64,000 nt of DNA, from the NCBI GenBank assembly GCA_039621445.1, contig CP154956.1, forward strand, positions 60,583,178 to 60,647,177. The letters run 5' to 3'. Below are positions 32,101-44,435 of the stretch, in pieces. The translations under genes and the position numbers were made by a program. Each line of letters begins with the position of its first letter. Positions within the stretch are counted from its first letter, which is position 1. The DNA comes from Euglena gracilis. Lineage: Eukaryota; Euglenida; Euglenophyceae; Euglenales. The notes under the pieces were generated by a model, which was not told the DNA's origin, searched no databases, and was given only the letters and a program-made list of their open reading frames with translations.

Positions 32101-35100
32101 TAGAAGAACTAGAAGAACACAAAAAAAAAGAGAAATCAGAAAAGATGCTCTCCTGCATACAGGAGGGGAGGTATGCAGGTGACGTATGCCAGTGGGAGAG
32201 ATACATCCCATGTGGTACACTACCCCAACATTAACAAATTGTCAATTCGGAACCAGCTAAGCCACAGACGGAGATGTCGCAGGCACCCAACCGCCTTGAT
32301 TTTGGACAAACTTGAAAAAACAACGTTGAAACCTGCCAATGAAAATGAAATGAAACAACCCAAACCAAACAGTCAAGCTTAAAGGGGAGGTGGAAAAGGA
32401 GAACACATGGAACATGCAGATATGATGCGAACTGAACCATCGGGCCACAGAATGGGGGACCGAGCGAGGGCCAACTCTCCTCCAAACAGGCCCACCCCCA
32501 GAGGCGGTGGAGAGGTCGCCACTGGTCCCCCAGCTCCGTGGCGTCGAAGGGCTCACTCACCGGGCAAAACGTGTCGTAGCCCTTCGACACGCTCCAGGGC
32601 AGGCCCTTCTTTTTCGCCTCCGTCGCCGCCAGCCCTTTGCCCCGGCCCCATCCACCGGAGCCCCATCCGGACGAAATGAGTGCAGCGCTGGTGTGCCAAA
32701 TCACTGTTTCACCCAAGGGGATTTCTTAAGGACCCCCCGGGGGGGGGGGGTCCAGCCTCCGGCTGGCAAAAAGGCTGCTGGCTGGATTTGAGCTGGCTGG
32801 CTGGATCCCCCCCTGGGGGGTGGGGGGGGGGGAGGGGGGGTCCGGGGCTGGAGGGGGCTGCGGTGGGCTGGGTCGGTGAAAAACAAACTTTTCTAACACA
32901 TTTTTTGCAATTTTCGACATTTTGGTGGATTGAGCTTGATCAAGGCTGGGGGGCTGTGACGGAGGAAGCTGTGATGAGGGGGGAAATTGCAGGGATAGGT
33001 GAGCTGGGCAGCCCAGTTGGCTGGCCAGCCTGCGGCCAGGTGGCCCGGCCTTCGGCCGGCTGGCCCGGCCTCCGGCCGGGCTGGACCCGACTGTATTTCA
33101 CTCGACCCCCCCCCCCGGGGGGGGCTCCCAGCCCGAATTTGGGCGGCTGGCGGGATTTGAGCTGGCTGGCTGGCTGGACCCCCCCGGGGGGGGGGGGTAG
33201 GGTACCCTCCGGCTTAAGAAATCCCCTGGTTTAAGCGCATCACGGCATACCCCCCCCCTCGATGTCCTCTTGCACCGTTGTCCCTGGCTCGCCCCCTGGT
33301 GTCATCCGTGTGGTCTCTCGACAGTGGTATTCCCCCCCCCCCGATTATTGGTTTTTTTTGGAGGCCACCAGGTGGACAAGAGAATCAGGTGGCCGGTCTA
33401 CCACTTATCACGCAGTTGGCTTGTTCCTTTGCACAATTCAGCAAAAGTGCCGATTTTCGAAAGTCTAATGATGGCACTCAAATCCGTAAAACGTAACCAG
33501 GACGTGGTCTGGCGCCCTTGGACCACAGATGGAAATGCAAAGACTTTGAAGGTTGGGATGCCCCAGAGCAGGTGGTCCTTGCTCTGGGACAATTACACCA
33601 AGCAGGCCAGAGTGGGAACCTTCCAAAGGCTGCCTCATCAACCTGGGATGTCGTGGGAACGATTTTGAGGTGAGTAACACGTCAAACAGTACCGCACACT
33701 TGACATTAAGAGGAAAATTGTCGGTTAAGTTGCACAATTGTGCAAAGGAACACTCGTGCAGTTGCGAAAATGGGTCATTCAGGTGAAGGAACTTCTCGTG
33801 GAATAAAGCAATGTTCGCATGGAGGGGGTCCAGCACCAAAGGAGAAAGAACAACATTTATTTCCCAGCTCCAAACAGCATAGGGAGCTGTTAATTGGTTT
33901 CAAAATGGCTCCTGTTCACAATACTGCAAAAGGTTCCTTGCACAATTGCACAAAAGAAACCTGTTTTCTAACAATTCTTTTCAACCTGGAAACACAGTCT
34001 TTTAGGAATTGACCTCAACCTCCACAGATTGCTGCAGGTAATCAAAAAGCAAGCAAAGGGGTGGACCTGTCAACCAACCTCCATCTGGCGCTGTAGTTGT
34101 CAAACAGGAAAAGTGGCAGAAAGCACCAGGGGGTTTGGAGTAATTATTTGTAAATTATTATTTCCCTTGATCAAATCAGGGGAGAATCAAAAACTCCGTA
34201 TCACGTTTCAGAAAATCAAAAACATCGAATTTTGGCCTTTTCCCTGGGTTCCACACAAACAATGATCAATAATGAAAATCTGCGCACGGAGGGCCGGCGT
34301 GCAGGGTGCAGTTCAGAAAACTGGACCCTGACCCATATACATAAGTTGTGTTCCTCTGCGAAATTGTGAAAAAGAACACAAAAAGGCTGAAATGCGGCAT
34401 CAGCCCCCTGGGAAAGACTGTTGGTGGGAGTGATAAACCCCCATGGCGGGTGGCAGGGGGATGGCGATGGGCGTGTGCTTTTGATGATATCCAAAGCGGA
34501 AAAAAAAATTGATTCTTCATTTTTCTGCCATAATAACTTCTATATTTCATTATTTTTTCACGTTATAAAATAAAAAAATAAAATAAGCCTTGAAAGATGC
34601 ATAGTGTACGGCGTGCATGGTGTTCCAACCACCATGTGTTGTTGTCTCCAGGTTACCGACATTCAATGCAGTGCTCAACCCCCAACCCCAGTGGGCCACC
34701 GGGGGCCAGCGGGGCCAAGGCCTGGGCTGCTCATCCCGAGCCGTGACGTCGACTGCGATGCAGTATCCCTCCGCCAGGCCCTCAAGACCTGTTCCAATTC
34801 CCCCATGGCCCACCCATCGCCCCCACCCCTCAACCGCTCAGGCTTGGGAAGGGGCAGTTGCCTGCAGTGGGGGGGGGGGAGGGGTCTGCCGTGGGGGGTC
34901 TGCCCGCCACGTACTCCGCCAACACCCGGTCGTCGTCCTCCAGGGTGACGTCCTTCGCCCGGCGGCCAATCAGCACCGCCAGCTCCACCTCCCGGTCAGG
35001 GCCCAGCCGGGCGAAGAGGTCTGGTTGGTTTGGGGGGGAGGGCAGGGATGTCTGGGGAGTCCTGAGGGGGTGGGGTGGTCGGACAGGGTCGATATAAAAT

Positions 35101-36567
35101 AAGGGCAGGTGATGGGCAGTGGTCCGGACCCCCTTCCGGTCCAGTAGGGGGATGGGGGGACACCACCACCAGGGGTTTTTTTTAAGACCGGGGGGGGAGG
35201 CGGGGACACCCCCACCCCCCCCCCCCCCGGGGGGGGCCCCCGGGGGGGGGGGGGGAGGGGTCCTGGGGGACCCACAAAAAAAAATGGCCGAAAATCGCGA
35301 AAAATGCTAAAAATAGAATTTTTTCGGCGCCTGCGGCGCCGAAAAGTATATCCCACCCCCTCCGGGGGGACCCCCCCCGGGGGGGGGGGGGGCTCGGCCG
35401 GACCCACCCACCCCACCCCCCCCCCCGGGGGTCCAAACTTAAAAAAATCCCTGACCCCCACCCCCTACAATTTACATCCTCCTGATATCGAACTCTGGGT
35501 CGAACCCCACCTCGAAATGGACTCGGTTCTGTGGATGGTCAAAAGGCCGGATTGTTGAAAACCCCTGACTTTTCCATTATAAAAAAAAGTCCAAATTTTG
35601 CTCATTTTCTGATGTTTTGGTGTTTTTATGTTGAAAACACCAAAACATCCAAAAATGTGCAACATGCTTGAAGGTGAGGAAAAAGCCATTTTTTTTGCAA
35701 TTTTCCGGCGCACAGCAGCGGAAAAAAATTTCAAACTTTTTAGAACCTGCCAAGCAGGGGGGTGCGGGGTCTGGACACCCCCTCCCAACATCCAGTGACC
35801 TAGGGATCCCCTCCCACCAACCTCAAAACTGAAGGGCTTCCCATAACTTCCTTGGGGCTTGGGTGGAGGCAGTCTGCCCACAACCCAAACCCCGACCAGA
35901 GGGGTCCGGAGGTTGTCGGGGGGGCCCTGGGCGTGGTGGATGTCACCGACGTCGTGGCGGGGGATGACGAGGGGCTCACCGGGGAACGCGAGGGAGGTGG
36001 TCGGCTTCAGGAACACCACCGGTTTGGCCTCCCCGCCAGGAGGGGCCCAGCAACAGACAGACGGAGAGACAGACCGACAAACATACAGATGGACAGACAG
36101 ACAGACAGACATAGTGTGTGTTTGCGCACGCGTGCGTGTGCGTGGGCAGGTGGGTGTGTTAGGTGTATTGGGGGGTGTTGAGTGTGGCATAAAATGTGGG
36201 GATATGTGGAAATAACACAACAGACACGTGATGGACTGGTGTCATTTATCTCCAGAAATAGAAGGATGTGGTGAGAAGAGTCCTCCCAAGCAGTTGTCCA
36301 GTTCTTTGGGGGGATAAAATATTTGTATTTCTTGATTCTTGTTATTTGCTTTTGTGTGTCTTTCGTGCGTTGTTTCTTGGTTTTGTGACTCGGGTTCTAC
36401 TAAAAAGGAAAGATGATGAACAGCGCGGTGTTGCGAACCACGGCCTCGCCCACACAGGACCCGGCCTCCCCTGCCCCCGCGCTGCGTCCCACACGGTGGG
36501 GTTCAGGTGGGCCAGCTCCGTGATGTGGTCCAGGTAGTTCTTGCCGATGCACACCACCTTCTTGCCC
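29114..36567 (-). CDS. FAHD1-type fumarylacetoacetate hydrolase-fold enzyme, copy A
   Basis: Exons: about 36567-36477, 36031-35933, 34991-34906, 34769-34728, 32624-32528, 32033-31894, 29462-29387, 29158-29114 (stop TGA). Translation follows FAHD1 block by block: VVCIGKNYLDHITELAHLN, KPVVFLKPTTSLAF, GDIHH-EVELAVLIG, AEYVAGYCIAVDVTARD, KKKGLPWSVSKGYDTFCPVS, MTLEPGDLLLTGTPAGVGP and a C-terminal VKVEKQPPL. The E-x-E after HH and the Asp of AVDVTARD are the family's metal ligands. FAHD1 enzymes cleave acylpyruvates and decarboxylate oxaloacetate, usually in mitochondria. All seven introns are nonconventional; exons join in phase with no gap. I could not find the first coding exon or an ATG: the recognised part begins at GKKVV, about 10 residues inside the family's usual start. 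Exon 1 upstream of that point differs by indels from copy B, so it is probably intron. Confidence 0.88.
29815..31600. other. About 1.7 kb present only in intron 6 of FAHD copy A
   Basis: Flanking intron sequence matches copy B on both sides (B about 39545-39590), but the segment between has no counterpart there: intron 6 is 2431 nt in A and 734 nt in B. The insert has no recognisable ORF, contains (AAC)n at its left edge and (CA)n near 31520, and I could not define inverted ends. It could be an insertion in A or a deletion in B. Confidence 0.6.
32706..33236. mobile_element. MITE family B, copy 2, inserted in FAHD copy A intron 4
   Basis: The element runs 32714-33228. It starts CAAGGGGATTTCTTAAGGAC and ends with the complement of CAGGGGATTTCTTAAG. 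Flanking octamers are GTTTCACC and GTTTAAGC. The paralogous position in copy B (40816-40823) reads GTTTCAGC with no insert, differing from each octamer at one base, so this is an insertion with an empty-site control. The interior shares the GCTGGCTGGACCCC and GGGTACCCTCCGGCTTAAG blocks with copy 1. Confidence 0.92.
35115..35460. repeat. Poly-G/C dispersed repeat in FAHD copy A intron 2
   Basis: G- and C-runs surround a GGCGCCTGCGGCGCC hairpin, with GTCCGGACCCCCTTCCGG at the left. Related GGTCCGGACCCCC blocks occur at about 37030, 37350 and 42760. The repeat is non-coding; run lengths are likely unreliable. Confidence 0.6.
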
Positions 36568-36963
36568 GCCCGCAGCAGGGTGCTCCGGCCCAGCCGTCCC
36601 CCCAACGCGGCCGGCCTCCTCCGCCCCGCTGTCCACCCCACCGGGAAGAGCGGGCCGGCGTCCTTCTCCGGCCCTTCCTCGTGTCTTGCTGTCGCTCTTC
36701 TGTTCTCCCCCGTCCTGTCTCAGTCTGTGTTCTGTTCTCACGTTCCCCGGCTTCCGCTTCCCACTTTTCCTGTTTTGGGGTGTTCCCTTTGCCCAGAGGG
36801 GTGTGGGGAGGGGGGGTGGGCGATCCGTCCACCAGGGTTTCTTGGTCCCCCCAAAAGGGGACGGCTGCGCAGTTGTTCGGCTGTCATCGGCATCGGAAGG
36901 GTTGGGAGTGCACCCCAGGCGGAGGCCCTGAGGAGGAACGGTGGATTCAGAAGAGGCTGGAAG

Positions 36964-37800
36964 ACTGGGAGGGCGTTCTTGTCTTAAGTCTGGAGAGGGG
37001 ATCCCCCCCAGGGTTTGATTTCAGGACAGGTGGGGGGGTGGTCCGGACCCCCCCCCCCCTGCGGGCCAGGAGGGGGGGGTGAGGGGGACACCCCCCCCCC
37101 CACCTAAACAGGTGCGCGGTCTGGGTTACCAAATTTCGGTAAATTTCACCAAATTTGCGCCGGGCCGAAAATTTTTGACCCCCCAAAACGACCAAAAATG
37201 CCATTTTGGGCACTTTTGGGGCAAAAATGTGCCAAAAATGCAAAAAATTTTCGGCACAAAGCGCCGGAGGAAAAAATTGACCCTTTTTGGGGGGGGTCCC
37301 GGGAACCCCCCCGAGGGTCGGTCACCCCCCTGGCAGGTTGGGGGGGGGGGAGTGGTCCGGACCCCCCCTGCGGGCCAGGGGGGGGGGGGGGGGGGGGGGA
37401 CACCCCCCCACCTAAACCATGTACGCCCTCCTTATATCAAACCCTGATCCCCCCACCCAACCAGAGAAGGGGGGAACCTTCAAAAAATCCCAGGTCCCTC
37501 TCGACCACGGGTTTGGCCAATCTGGATGATGCGGCACATGCAGTTCCACTCCTTTCGTAACCAACTTCAAAAGCTTCCACAACGTGCCGAAAAACATCAA
37601 AAAAGCAAGCAAAGGGATGGACATGCCTCCCCACCTCCGGAGCACCACCTGGCGCTGGCAGTTGCCACACAGGGAATGGGGGGAGGCGGTACTGTGGTTT
37701 TGGTGTTTTTGTCAGTTTTTTCACTTTGGGGGAGTAGGTCTGGGGGTTTTTGCGGCATTCCGACCTAGGCTGGATGGAAAAGCTGTTTAACCACCCCCAA
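36964..37800. repeat. Spacer between duplicated units, poly-G/C repeats
   Basis: Contains two GGTCCGGACCCCCC...GGGGACACCCCCCC blocks (about 37030-37110 and 37345-37420) and a CGGCACAAAGCGCCGG-type hairpin near 37250. No gene is supported. It lies upstream of FAHD copy A and could hold its missing first exon, which I cannot identify. Confidence 0.5.
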
Positions 37801-38784
37801 GTTGGGTCCCTGGGGTGAAACCATAACTGGAAAAATTCAGTGCAAAAAAAGCCAAATATCCAATGCAGCAATTGATTTTGAAACACAAAATATGTAGTGA
37901 AGACCACTTTACTTAATTCAATATTTCAATTTAATTTAATTCATATTCGCCCACTTTTTGCCCCATTGGCGTTCCAAGCAAAAAAAGAAAAAGACGCCCA
38001 AAAGGGCAGCGGATAAATTATTTTTCAGCAAACAAGGCTTCACGCCTGCCAGCCCCCCCAACATGGGTCCGCAGAAGCGAAACCGCCGTGCGGGACCAGA
38101 GCCGTAAAAGCGAACAAATGGACAGATGGCAGTGGAAACAAGCAGCGGATGTGGCCCGCCATCCAAGCAAATTGTGCTTGAGGAGAGGGGGTTGCTTGAG
38201 AGTGACGGGCACAAAAAAAGAGGGGAAAACCATCGAATAAATTCAAGAGAAAACCACTAATGGCTGGTCCTCGTGCCAACACTGAAGGGTGGCTGAGCAG
38301 TGTGGCTGACAGGCTGAGCCAGGGACCTGGGCAGGCGTGCCGGGGGAGAGAGCTGGCCAGGCAGCTGTCACAACGCGTGTTGGACTGCGCGGGTGCCAGG
38401 GGCGTCTCGTCAATGGGAATAGCAGTGCGCCTTGGCTGGCAGTTAACCGGCACGGCAGGAGGTGTCGTGGCTCTGTCGAAATGTCATGGAACCCAGAAAC
38501 AGACTGATTATCCCCAAATGCTCCGAGCAGCAAACAGAACTGCAACTCATTTGCCAGATCGGTTGAAGGCGATGCTTGAGGACTTCAGGAGGCATCGAAT
38601 GGGACGCCCCTGACCACAGAAGGCAGGAGGACAAACAGGTGATCGGACCGCAGCACATGTGAAGAAAGTGGCGCACAAAATGAACAACGTTGCCGGCGAT
38701 CCGTGGACACTGCCGAGGCAGGCGTCGCTTCGTGGCCGACCCTCCCAACAGGAAAGGTGGCAGCCGGCAACATACTGTCCTCAC

Positions 38785-41700
38785 TCACAGCGGGGGCTGC
38801 TTCTCCACCTTCACCGTGATGGTGGCCAGAGTCGCCGGCGGCCCTCTGGGGGTCTCGTTGGGCTGGTGGGTCGAAAGCAGCAACCCCACCCCCAACCCAC
38901 CCGCTTTGGAAGGTAGAGGAGGGATCCAGAAGCAACGGTGGGGTGCAGGGGCACAGGAAGGGCGACGTAGGCCTGAGGCACCCCATCACATGACATCGCG
39001 TGACCCCGTGTGACATCCGTGTGACCCACCGAACGGTGGTTCTGGCGGCCCTGGGCGGTGCAATGGCCTTCGATGCCGGCCTCGATGGTGTCCCCAGCCT
39101 GGATCGGCCCCACGCCCGCCGGCGTGCCGGTCTCCGCCAGCGCTGGCCATGAACAACGGAATGCACCGGACTGCCGCCCGGTCAGTGGGTCGTCGAGTTA
39201 CCGACTAACCCCTTGGCTTGCTGGTGCACGCACCACACCACACCGCACCCCTGCCGCACATGACGCACAAATGCACAATGTCAGACACCTTCGCATGTGT
39301 CGAGCCGATGGGAGATGCCCCCTCCGAAGCAAGTAGGTGCCCGCGGGCGACGTGATGGGATGCCCCCAAAAAGGAGATCTGGGTCATAATCACGTCACCA
39401 TGGGGCCACCTCCTCTCATTGAGAATTATTGTCAATCTTTTGAGATCTCACCAGCTGAGGCGGTGAGGTTGGCAAATCGAGTTCCAGAAACAGCTTGCGA
39501 AATACGGGGATGACTACAGCATTTCAAAAAAAAAACAGCCACCCTATATCGCATGTAACAACTGAGGGCCTTTCCGCAGAGAACTTTTAAAAAACTCAAG
39601 AGCGAAGTAGACCACCTAAATGTATCGTCTGGGACAAACGACAGGGGCCTTTCTTTCCACACCAAACGCCCCTGCGAACTCCATCCAGCAACTCCTTTGC
39701 AAAATGGAAGACCTGCCACAGCTTGGTAAAGCTGGGACTCCGTCCCTCACCAGCGCCGTGATCCCCCCCCCCGCATTTACTAATGCGTCCGACTGCAAAC
39801 ACCCATCATATCAGGGGCGGCCCAGGGGCGCCTTTGTTTACCTTTAAGGTGAAGCCAACGCTGCGCAGCAGCAGGTCCCCCGGCTCCAGGGTCGTGACGG
39901 AGGAGCAGAAGCGGATGACGTTGGGGACGGAGTGCAACATGGTGCCCGCCTGTCCGGACTGCCGGCGCACCCCGTTCACGTCCGGTTTGGCCCCGAATGG
40001 CTCAACACACACAGTGTATGGACCCTCGAAAAACGAGATGCAAAAAAAACATAAAATTTTGCAAAGAAATTGAAAATAGAAGAACACAAAAAAAAATCAG
40101 AAAGAATGCTCTCCTTCCCCTGAATGCAGGAGGGGAGGTCTGCAGGTGACACATGCCAAAGAAAAGCATCCCATGTGGTGCACTACCCCAACATCAACAA
40201 CCTGTCGATTCGGAACCAGCTGAGCCACAGACGGAACTGTCGTGGGCACCCAACCGCCTTGATGCTGGACAAACGTCGCAAACTAAAATGAAAATTCCTG
40301 CAGTTTTGACTCCATAACTTCCCCTTCCTTCGGTTAAACCCAGGGCTTGGGAAGAGGCCAATCACACAAGCAGCATTGGGCAGAATTGTATGCTCAATGA
40401 GCACCAAAGCTCGTCAGAAAAAAAAATTGAAACCTGGGAAAGAAAATGAAATGAATGCCACAACCAATTAGTCAGGCTTGAAGAGAAGGCTGCTCTGAGG
40501 TGGAAAGGGAGAACACGTGGAATATGCAGATTTGATGCGAACTGCACCCTCAGGCCACAGAATGGAGGACCGAGCGAGTGTCAACTCTCCTCCAAACAGG
40601 CCCACCCCCGGAAGGCGGTGGAGAGGTCGCCACTGGTCCCCCAGCTCCGTGGCGTCGAAGGGCTCACTCACCGGGCAAAACGTGTCATAGCCCTTCGACA
40701 CGCTCCAGGGCAGGCCCTTCTTCTTCGCCTCCGTCGCCGCCAGCCCTTTGCCCCGGCCCCATCCACCTGAACACCATTCGGAAGAAATGAGTGCAGTGCC
40801 GGGGTGCCAAAACCTGTTTCAGCGCCTTACAGCACACCCCCCTCCCCCTCTCTGTCCTCTTGCCGTTGTCCTGGCTCGCCCCATGGTGTCATCCGTGTGG
40901 TCCCTCGACAGTGGGACAGTGGTTTTCCCTGCAACACCCCCTTACCCCCACCCCTGATGATTGTTTGTTTGGAGTCCACCAGGAGGACAAGAGAATTCGG
41001 CGGCCGGTCTACCACTTATCACGCAGTTGGCTTGTTCCTTTGCACAATTCAGCAAAGGTGCCGATTTTCGAAAGTCAAATGATCGCACTCAGACCCGTAA
41101 AACGTAATCAGGACGTGGTCTGGAGCCCTGGGACCACAGGGGGAAATGCAAAGACTTTGAAGGTTGGGATTCCCCAGAGCATGTGACCCCTGCTCCAGGA
41201 CAATTACACCTGGCAGGCCAGGTTGGGAACCTTTCAAGGGCTTGCGTCATCAACCTGGGATGTTGTGGGAACGATTTTGGGGTGGGATACACATTAAACG
41301 GTACCACTTGACTTTGGGGGGGAAATTGCCGGTTAAATTGCACAATTGTGCAAAAGAACACTTGTGCAGTTGCGAAAATCGGTCATTCAGAAGAAGGAAC
41401 CACTCGTGGATACAGCAGTGTTTGTGGGGAGGGGGTTCAGCCCCACTGCAGAAGTAGTGCCCCAATTTGAACGACATCTGTTTCCCAGCTCCAAACAGCA
41501 GAAGGCTGTTAATTGGTTTCAAAATGGCTCCTGTTCACAATTGTGCAAAGGGTTCCTTGCACAACTGAGCAAAACAATTCTGCTTCTCTAACAATTATTT
41601 TTGAACCTGGAAACACACTCTTTAAGGAATTGACCTCAACCTCCACAGATTGCTGCAGGTAATCAAAAAGCAAGCAAAGTGGTAGACCTGTCAACCCACC

Positions 41701-43495
41701 TCCATCTGGCGCAGGTAGTTGTCAAACAGGAAAAGTGACAGATAGCACCAGGGGGTTTCGAGCAATTTAAGTAAACTATTATTTCCCATGGTCAAATCAG
41801 GGGAGAATCAAAAACTCCGCATCATGTTTCGGAAAGTTAAAAACCTCGAATTTCGCCTTTTTCCTGGGTTCCACACAAACAATGATCAATAGTGAAAATC
41901 TGCACCCGGAGGGACGCTGTGCAAGGAGCAGTTCACAAAACTGGACCCTGACCCCAAATAAATAAGTTGTGTTCCTTTGCGAAACTGTGCAAAGGAACAC
42001 AAAAAGGCTAAGCGCGGAATCAGCTCCCTGGGAAAGACTGTTGGTGGGAGTGATAAACCCACATGGCGGGTGGTAGGGGACACCTTGCAAAACTGTGCAC
42101 ACCGTGCTTTCGATGAAATTCAAAGCGAAAAAGAAAGAAATTTTAATTATTGATTTTTCTGCCGTAATTGCTTCTATCTTTCATATTTTTTCACCTTTTA
42201 AAATAGGTCTTGAAAAAATGCACAGTGCACGGCGTGCACGGTGTTCCAACCACCGAGCGTTGGCGTCCCCGGGTTACCGACGCTCACTGCAGTGCTCCTC
42301 CCCTCCAAGGGCACCCTCAACCCCCAACCCCAGTGGGCCACCGGGGCCCAGCAGGGCCAAGGCCTGGGCTGCTCATCCCGGGCCGTGACGTCCACGGCGA
42401 TGCAGTATCCCTCCGCCAGGCCCCCAAGACCTCCAATTCCTCCCGTTGCCCACCTGCCGCCCCCCCCCCCCCCCAACCGCTCGGGCTTGGGAAGGGGCAG
42501 TTGCCTGCAGTGGGGGGGGGGGCGGGGTCTGCCGTGGGGGGTCTGCCCGCCACGTACTCCGCCAACACCCGGTCGTCGTCCTCCAGGGTGACGTCCTTCG
42601 CCCGGCGGCCGATCAGCACCGCCAGCTCCACCTCCTGGTCAGGGCCCGGCCGGTGAGGTCTGGTTGGTTTGCGGGGGGAGGGCAGGGATGTCTGGGGAGC
42701 CCTGAGGGGGTGGGGGTCATACAGGGTCGATACAAGGGGAGTTGGAGGGGGGGGGGGGGGGGGGGGGGTCCGGACCCCCTTCCGGTCCAGGAGGGGGATG
42801 GGGGGACACTCCCCTTGACCTGCACATCCTCCTTATATCGAACCTTGGGTCGGATCCCCCTCCCACCTCGAAATGGACTCGATTCTGTGGACGGTCAAAA
42901 GGACGGATTGTTGAAAACCCTGACTTTCCGGGAAAAATTCAAAATTTTGCTCATTTTCTGAGTTTTGAACAGTGTCTTCATGTGGAAGACACCAAAACAT
43001 CAGAAAATGTGCAGCGTGCTAAGTGAGAAAAAGGCCCTTTTTGCAATATTCCAGCGCACACCGACGGTAGAAAAATTTTGATTGTCTCGAAAATTTTTTG
43101 TTTTTAGAACCTGCCAAAGAGGGGGTGGGGGTCTGGACACCCCCCCCCCAACATCTGGTCTGGACCCCTTCGCGGGGGGGGTGGGGGGGACTAGGGACAA
43201 CCTTCCACCTACCTCAAAACTGAAGGGCTTCCCAGAACTCCCTTGGGACTTGGGTGGAGGCAGCCTGCCCACAACCCAGACCCCGACCGGAGGGGTCCGG
43301 GGGTTGCCGGGGGGGGCCCTGGGCGTGGTGGATGTCGCCGACGTCGTGGCGGGGGATGACGAGGGGCTCGCCGGGGAACGCCAGGGAGGTGGTCGGCTTC
43401 AGGAACACCACCGGTTTGGCCTCCCTGCCAGGAGGGGCCCAGCAACAAACGGGACGGAGACAGACAGAAAACCATACAGACAGACAGAAAACCAT

Positions 43496-43572
<77 letters not shown>

Positions 43573-44052
43573 GTGTGTGTTTGCGCGTGCGTGTTTGCGT
43601 GGGCAGGTGGGTGTGTTAGGTGTGTTGGGGGCGTTGGGGGTGGGAGATATTTGAGAATAATCGAAAATAACACACACACGTACATGGCGGAGTGGTGCCA
43701 CTTGTCTCCAGAAATAGAAGGATGTGGTGAGAAGAGTCCTCCCAAGCAGTTGTCCAGTTTTTTGGGGGGATAAAATATTTGTATTTCTTGGTTCTTGTTA
43801 TTTGCTTTTGTGTGTCTTTCGTGCGTTGTTTCTTGGTTTTGTGTGTCGGAATACACTGAAAATGAACATGAACAGCGTGGTGTTGAAAAATGAATGAACG
43901 ATGAACAGCGTGGTGTTGCGAACCACGGCCTCACCTACACCGGATCCGGCCTCCCCTGCCCCCGCGCTGCGTCCCACACGGTGGGGTTCAGGTGGGCCAG
44001 CTCCGTGATGTGGTCCAGGTAGTTCTTGCCGATGCACACCACCTTCTTGCCC
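38785..44052 (-). CDS. FAHD1-type fumarylacetoacetate hydrolase-fold enzyme, copy B
   Basis: Exons: about 44052-43962, 43423-43325, 42634-42549, 42411-42370, 40735-40639, 40006-39867, 39132-39057, 38829-38785 (stop TGA). Sizes of exons 2-8 (99, 86, 42, 97, 140, 76, 45) are identical to copy A and all frames stay open, so both copies look functional. Exon 2 is identical in protein. Exon 6 differs at several residues (VEPFGAKPDVNG against VELFGANLDVNG; LIRFCSSVMTLEP against VIRFCSSVTTLEP). The same metal-ligand residues are present. As in copy A, the first coding exon is not found. Intron 7 has CGG where every other 3' end has CTG. Intron 6 begins GCGCAG here and GTGCAG in copy A, so position +2 is free while CAG is kept. 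Confidence 0.88.
43455..43571. repeat. (GACA)n microsatellite in FAHD copy B intron 1
   Basis: Tandem GACA units with AAACCATACAGACAGAC interruptions at the left. The equivalent place in copy A (about 36053-36110) has a much shorter array, so it expanded or contracted after the duplication. Confidence 0.9.
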
Positions 44053-44435
44053 GCCCGCAGCAGGGTGCTCCGGACCAGCCGTCCCCCCAACTGGCCTGGC
44101 TCCCCCGCCCCGCTGCCCACCCCACCGGGAAGAGCGGGCCGGCGTCCTTCTCCGGCCCTTCCTCGCTTCTTAACTTCGCTCTTCTGTTCTCCGCCGTCCT
44201 GTCCCGTTCTGTTCTCACGTTCCCCGGCTTCCGCTTCCCGGTGTTGCCCTTTTCTGGTGTTCCCTTTGCCCGGGGGTGCGAGGCGGCGGTCCAACTACAG
44301 GAAAGGGGGTGTCTCGGTCCCCCCAAAAAGGGGACGGCTGCGCAGTTGTGCGGCTGTCATCGGCATCGAAAGGGTTGGGAGTGTACGACAGGCGGAGGCC
44401 CTGAGGAGGGGAGGAGGAGCCAGAAGAGGCTGGAG

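Larger units (their letters stand above)
28219..36963. repeat. Tandem segmental duplication, unit A (contains FAHD copy A)
   Basis: Homology to 37801-44435 starts at GTTGGGTCCC and ends near GAAGAGGCTGG. It covers the whole FAHD gene with both flanks in the same order and orientation. Unit A is about 2.1 kb longer, mainly from about 1.7 kb extra in intron 6 and a MITE in intron 4. About 840 bp of unrelated sequence separates the units. Confidence 0.9.
37801..44435. repeat. Tandem segmental duplication, unit B (contains FAHD copy B)
   Basis: Second unit of the direct duplication. Exon positions, intron positions and flanks correspond one to one with unit A. Introns differ mostly by indels in repeats, for example a longer (GACA)n in intron 1 and no MITE B in intron 4. 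Confidence 0.9.

Noticed and set aside
32701-33234. Gly/Pro/Trp-rich plus-strand frames in the MITE B copies as transposon proteins
   Set aside because: Frames differ between copies and arise from C-run/G-run and GCTGG repeats; the element is non-autonomous.
36500-36741. Upstream extension of FAHD exon 1 as coding (…PALPGGVDSG… in copy A, …PALPGGVGSG… in copy B)
   Set aside because: In both copies this stretch is separated from GKKVVCIGKNY by indels that change frame between paralogues, so it is more likely intron.
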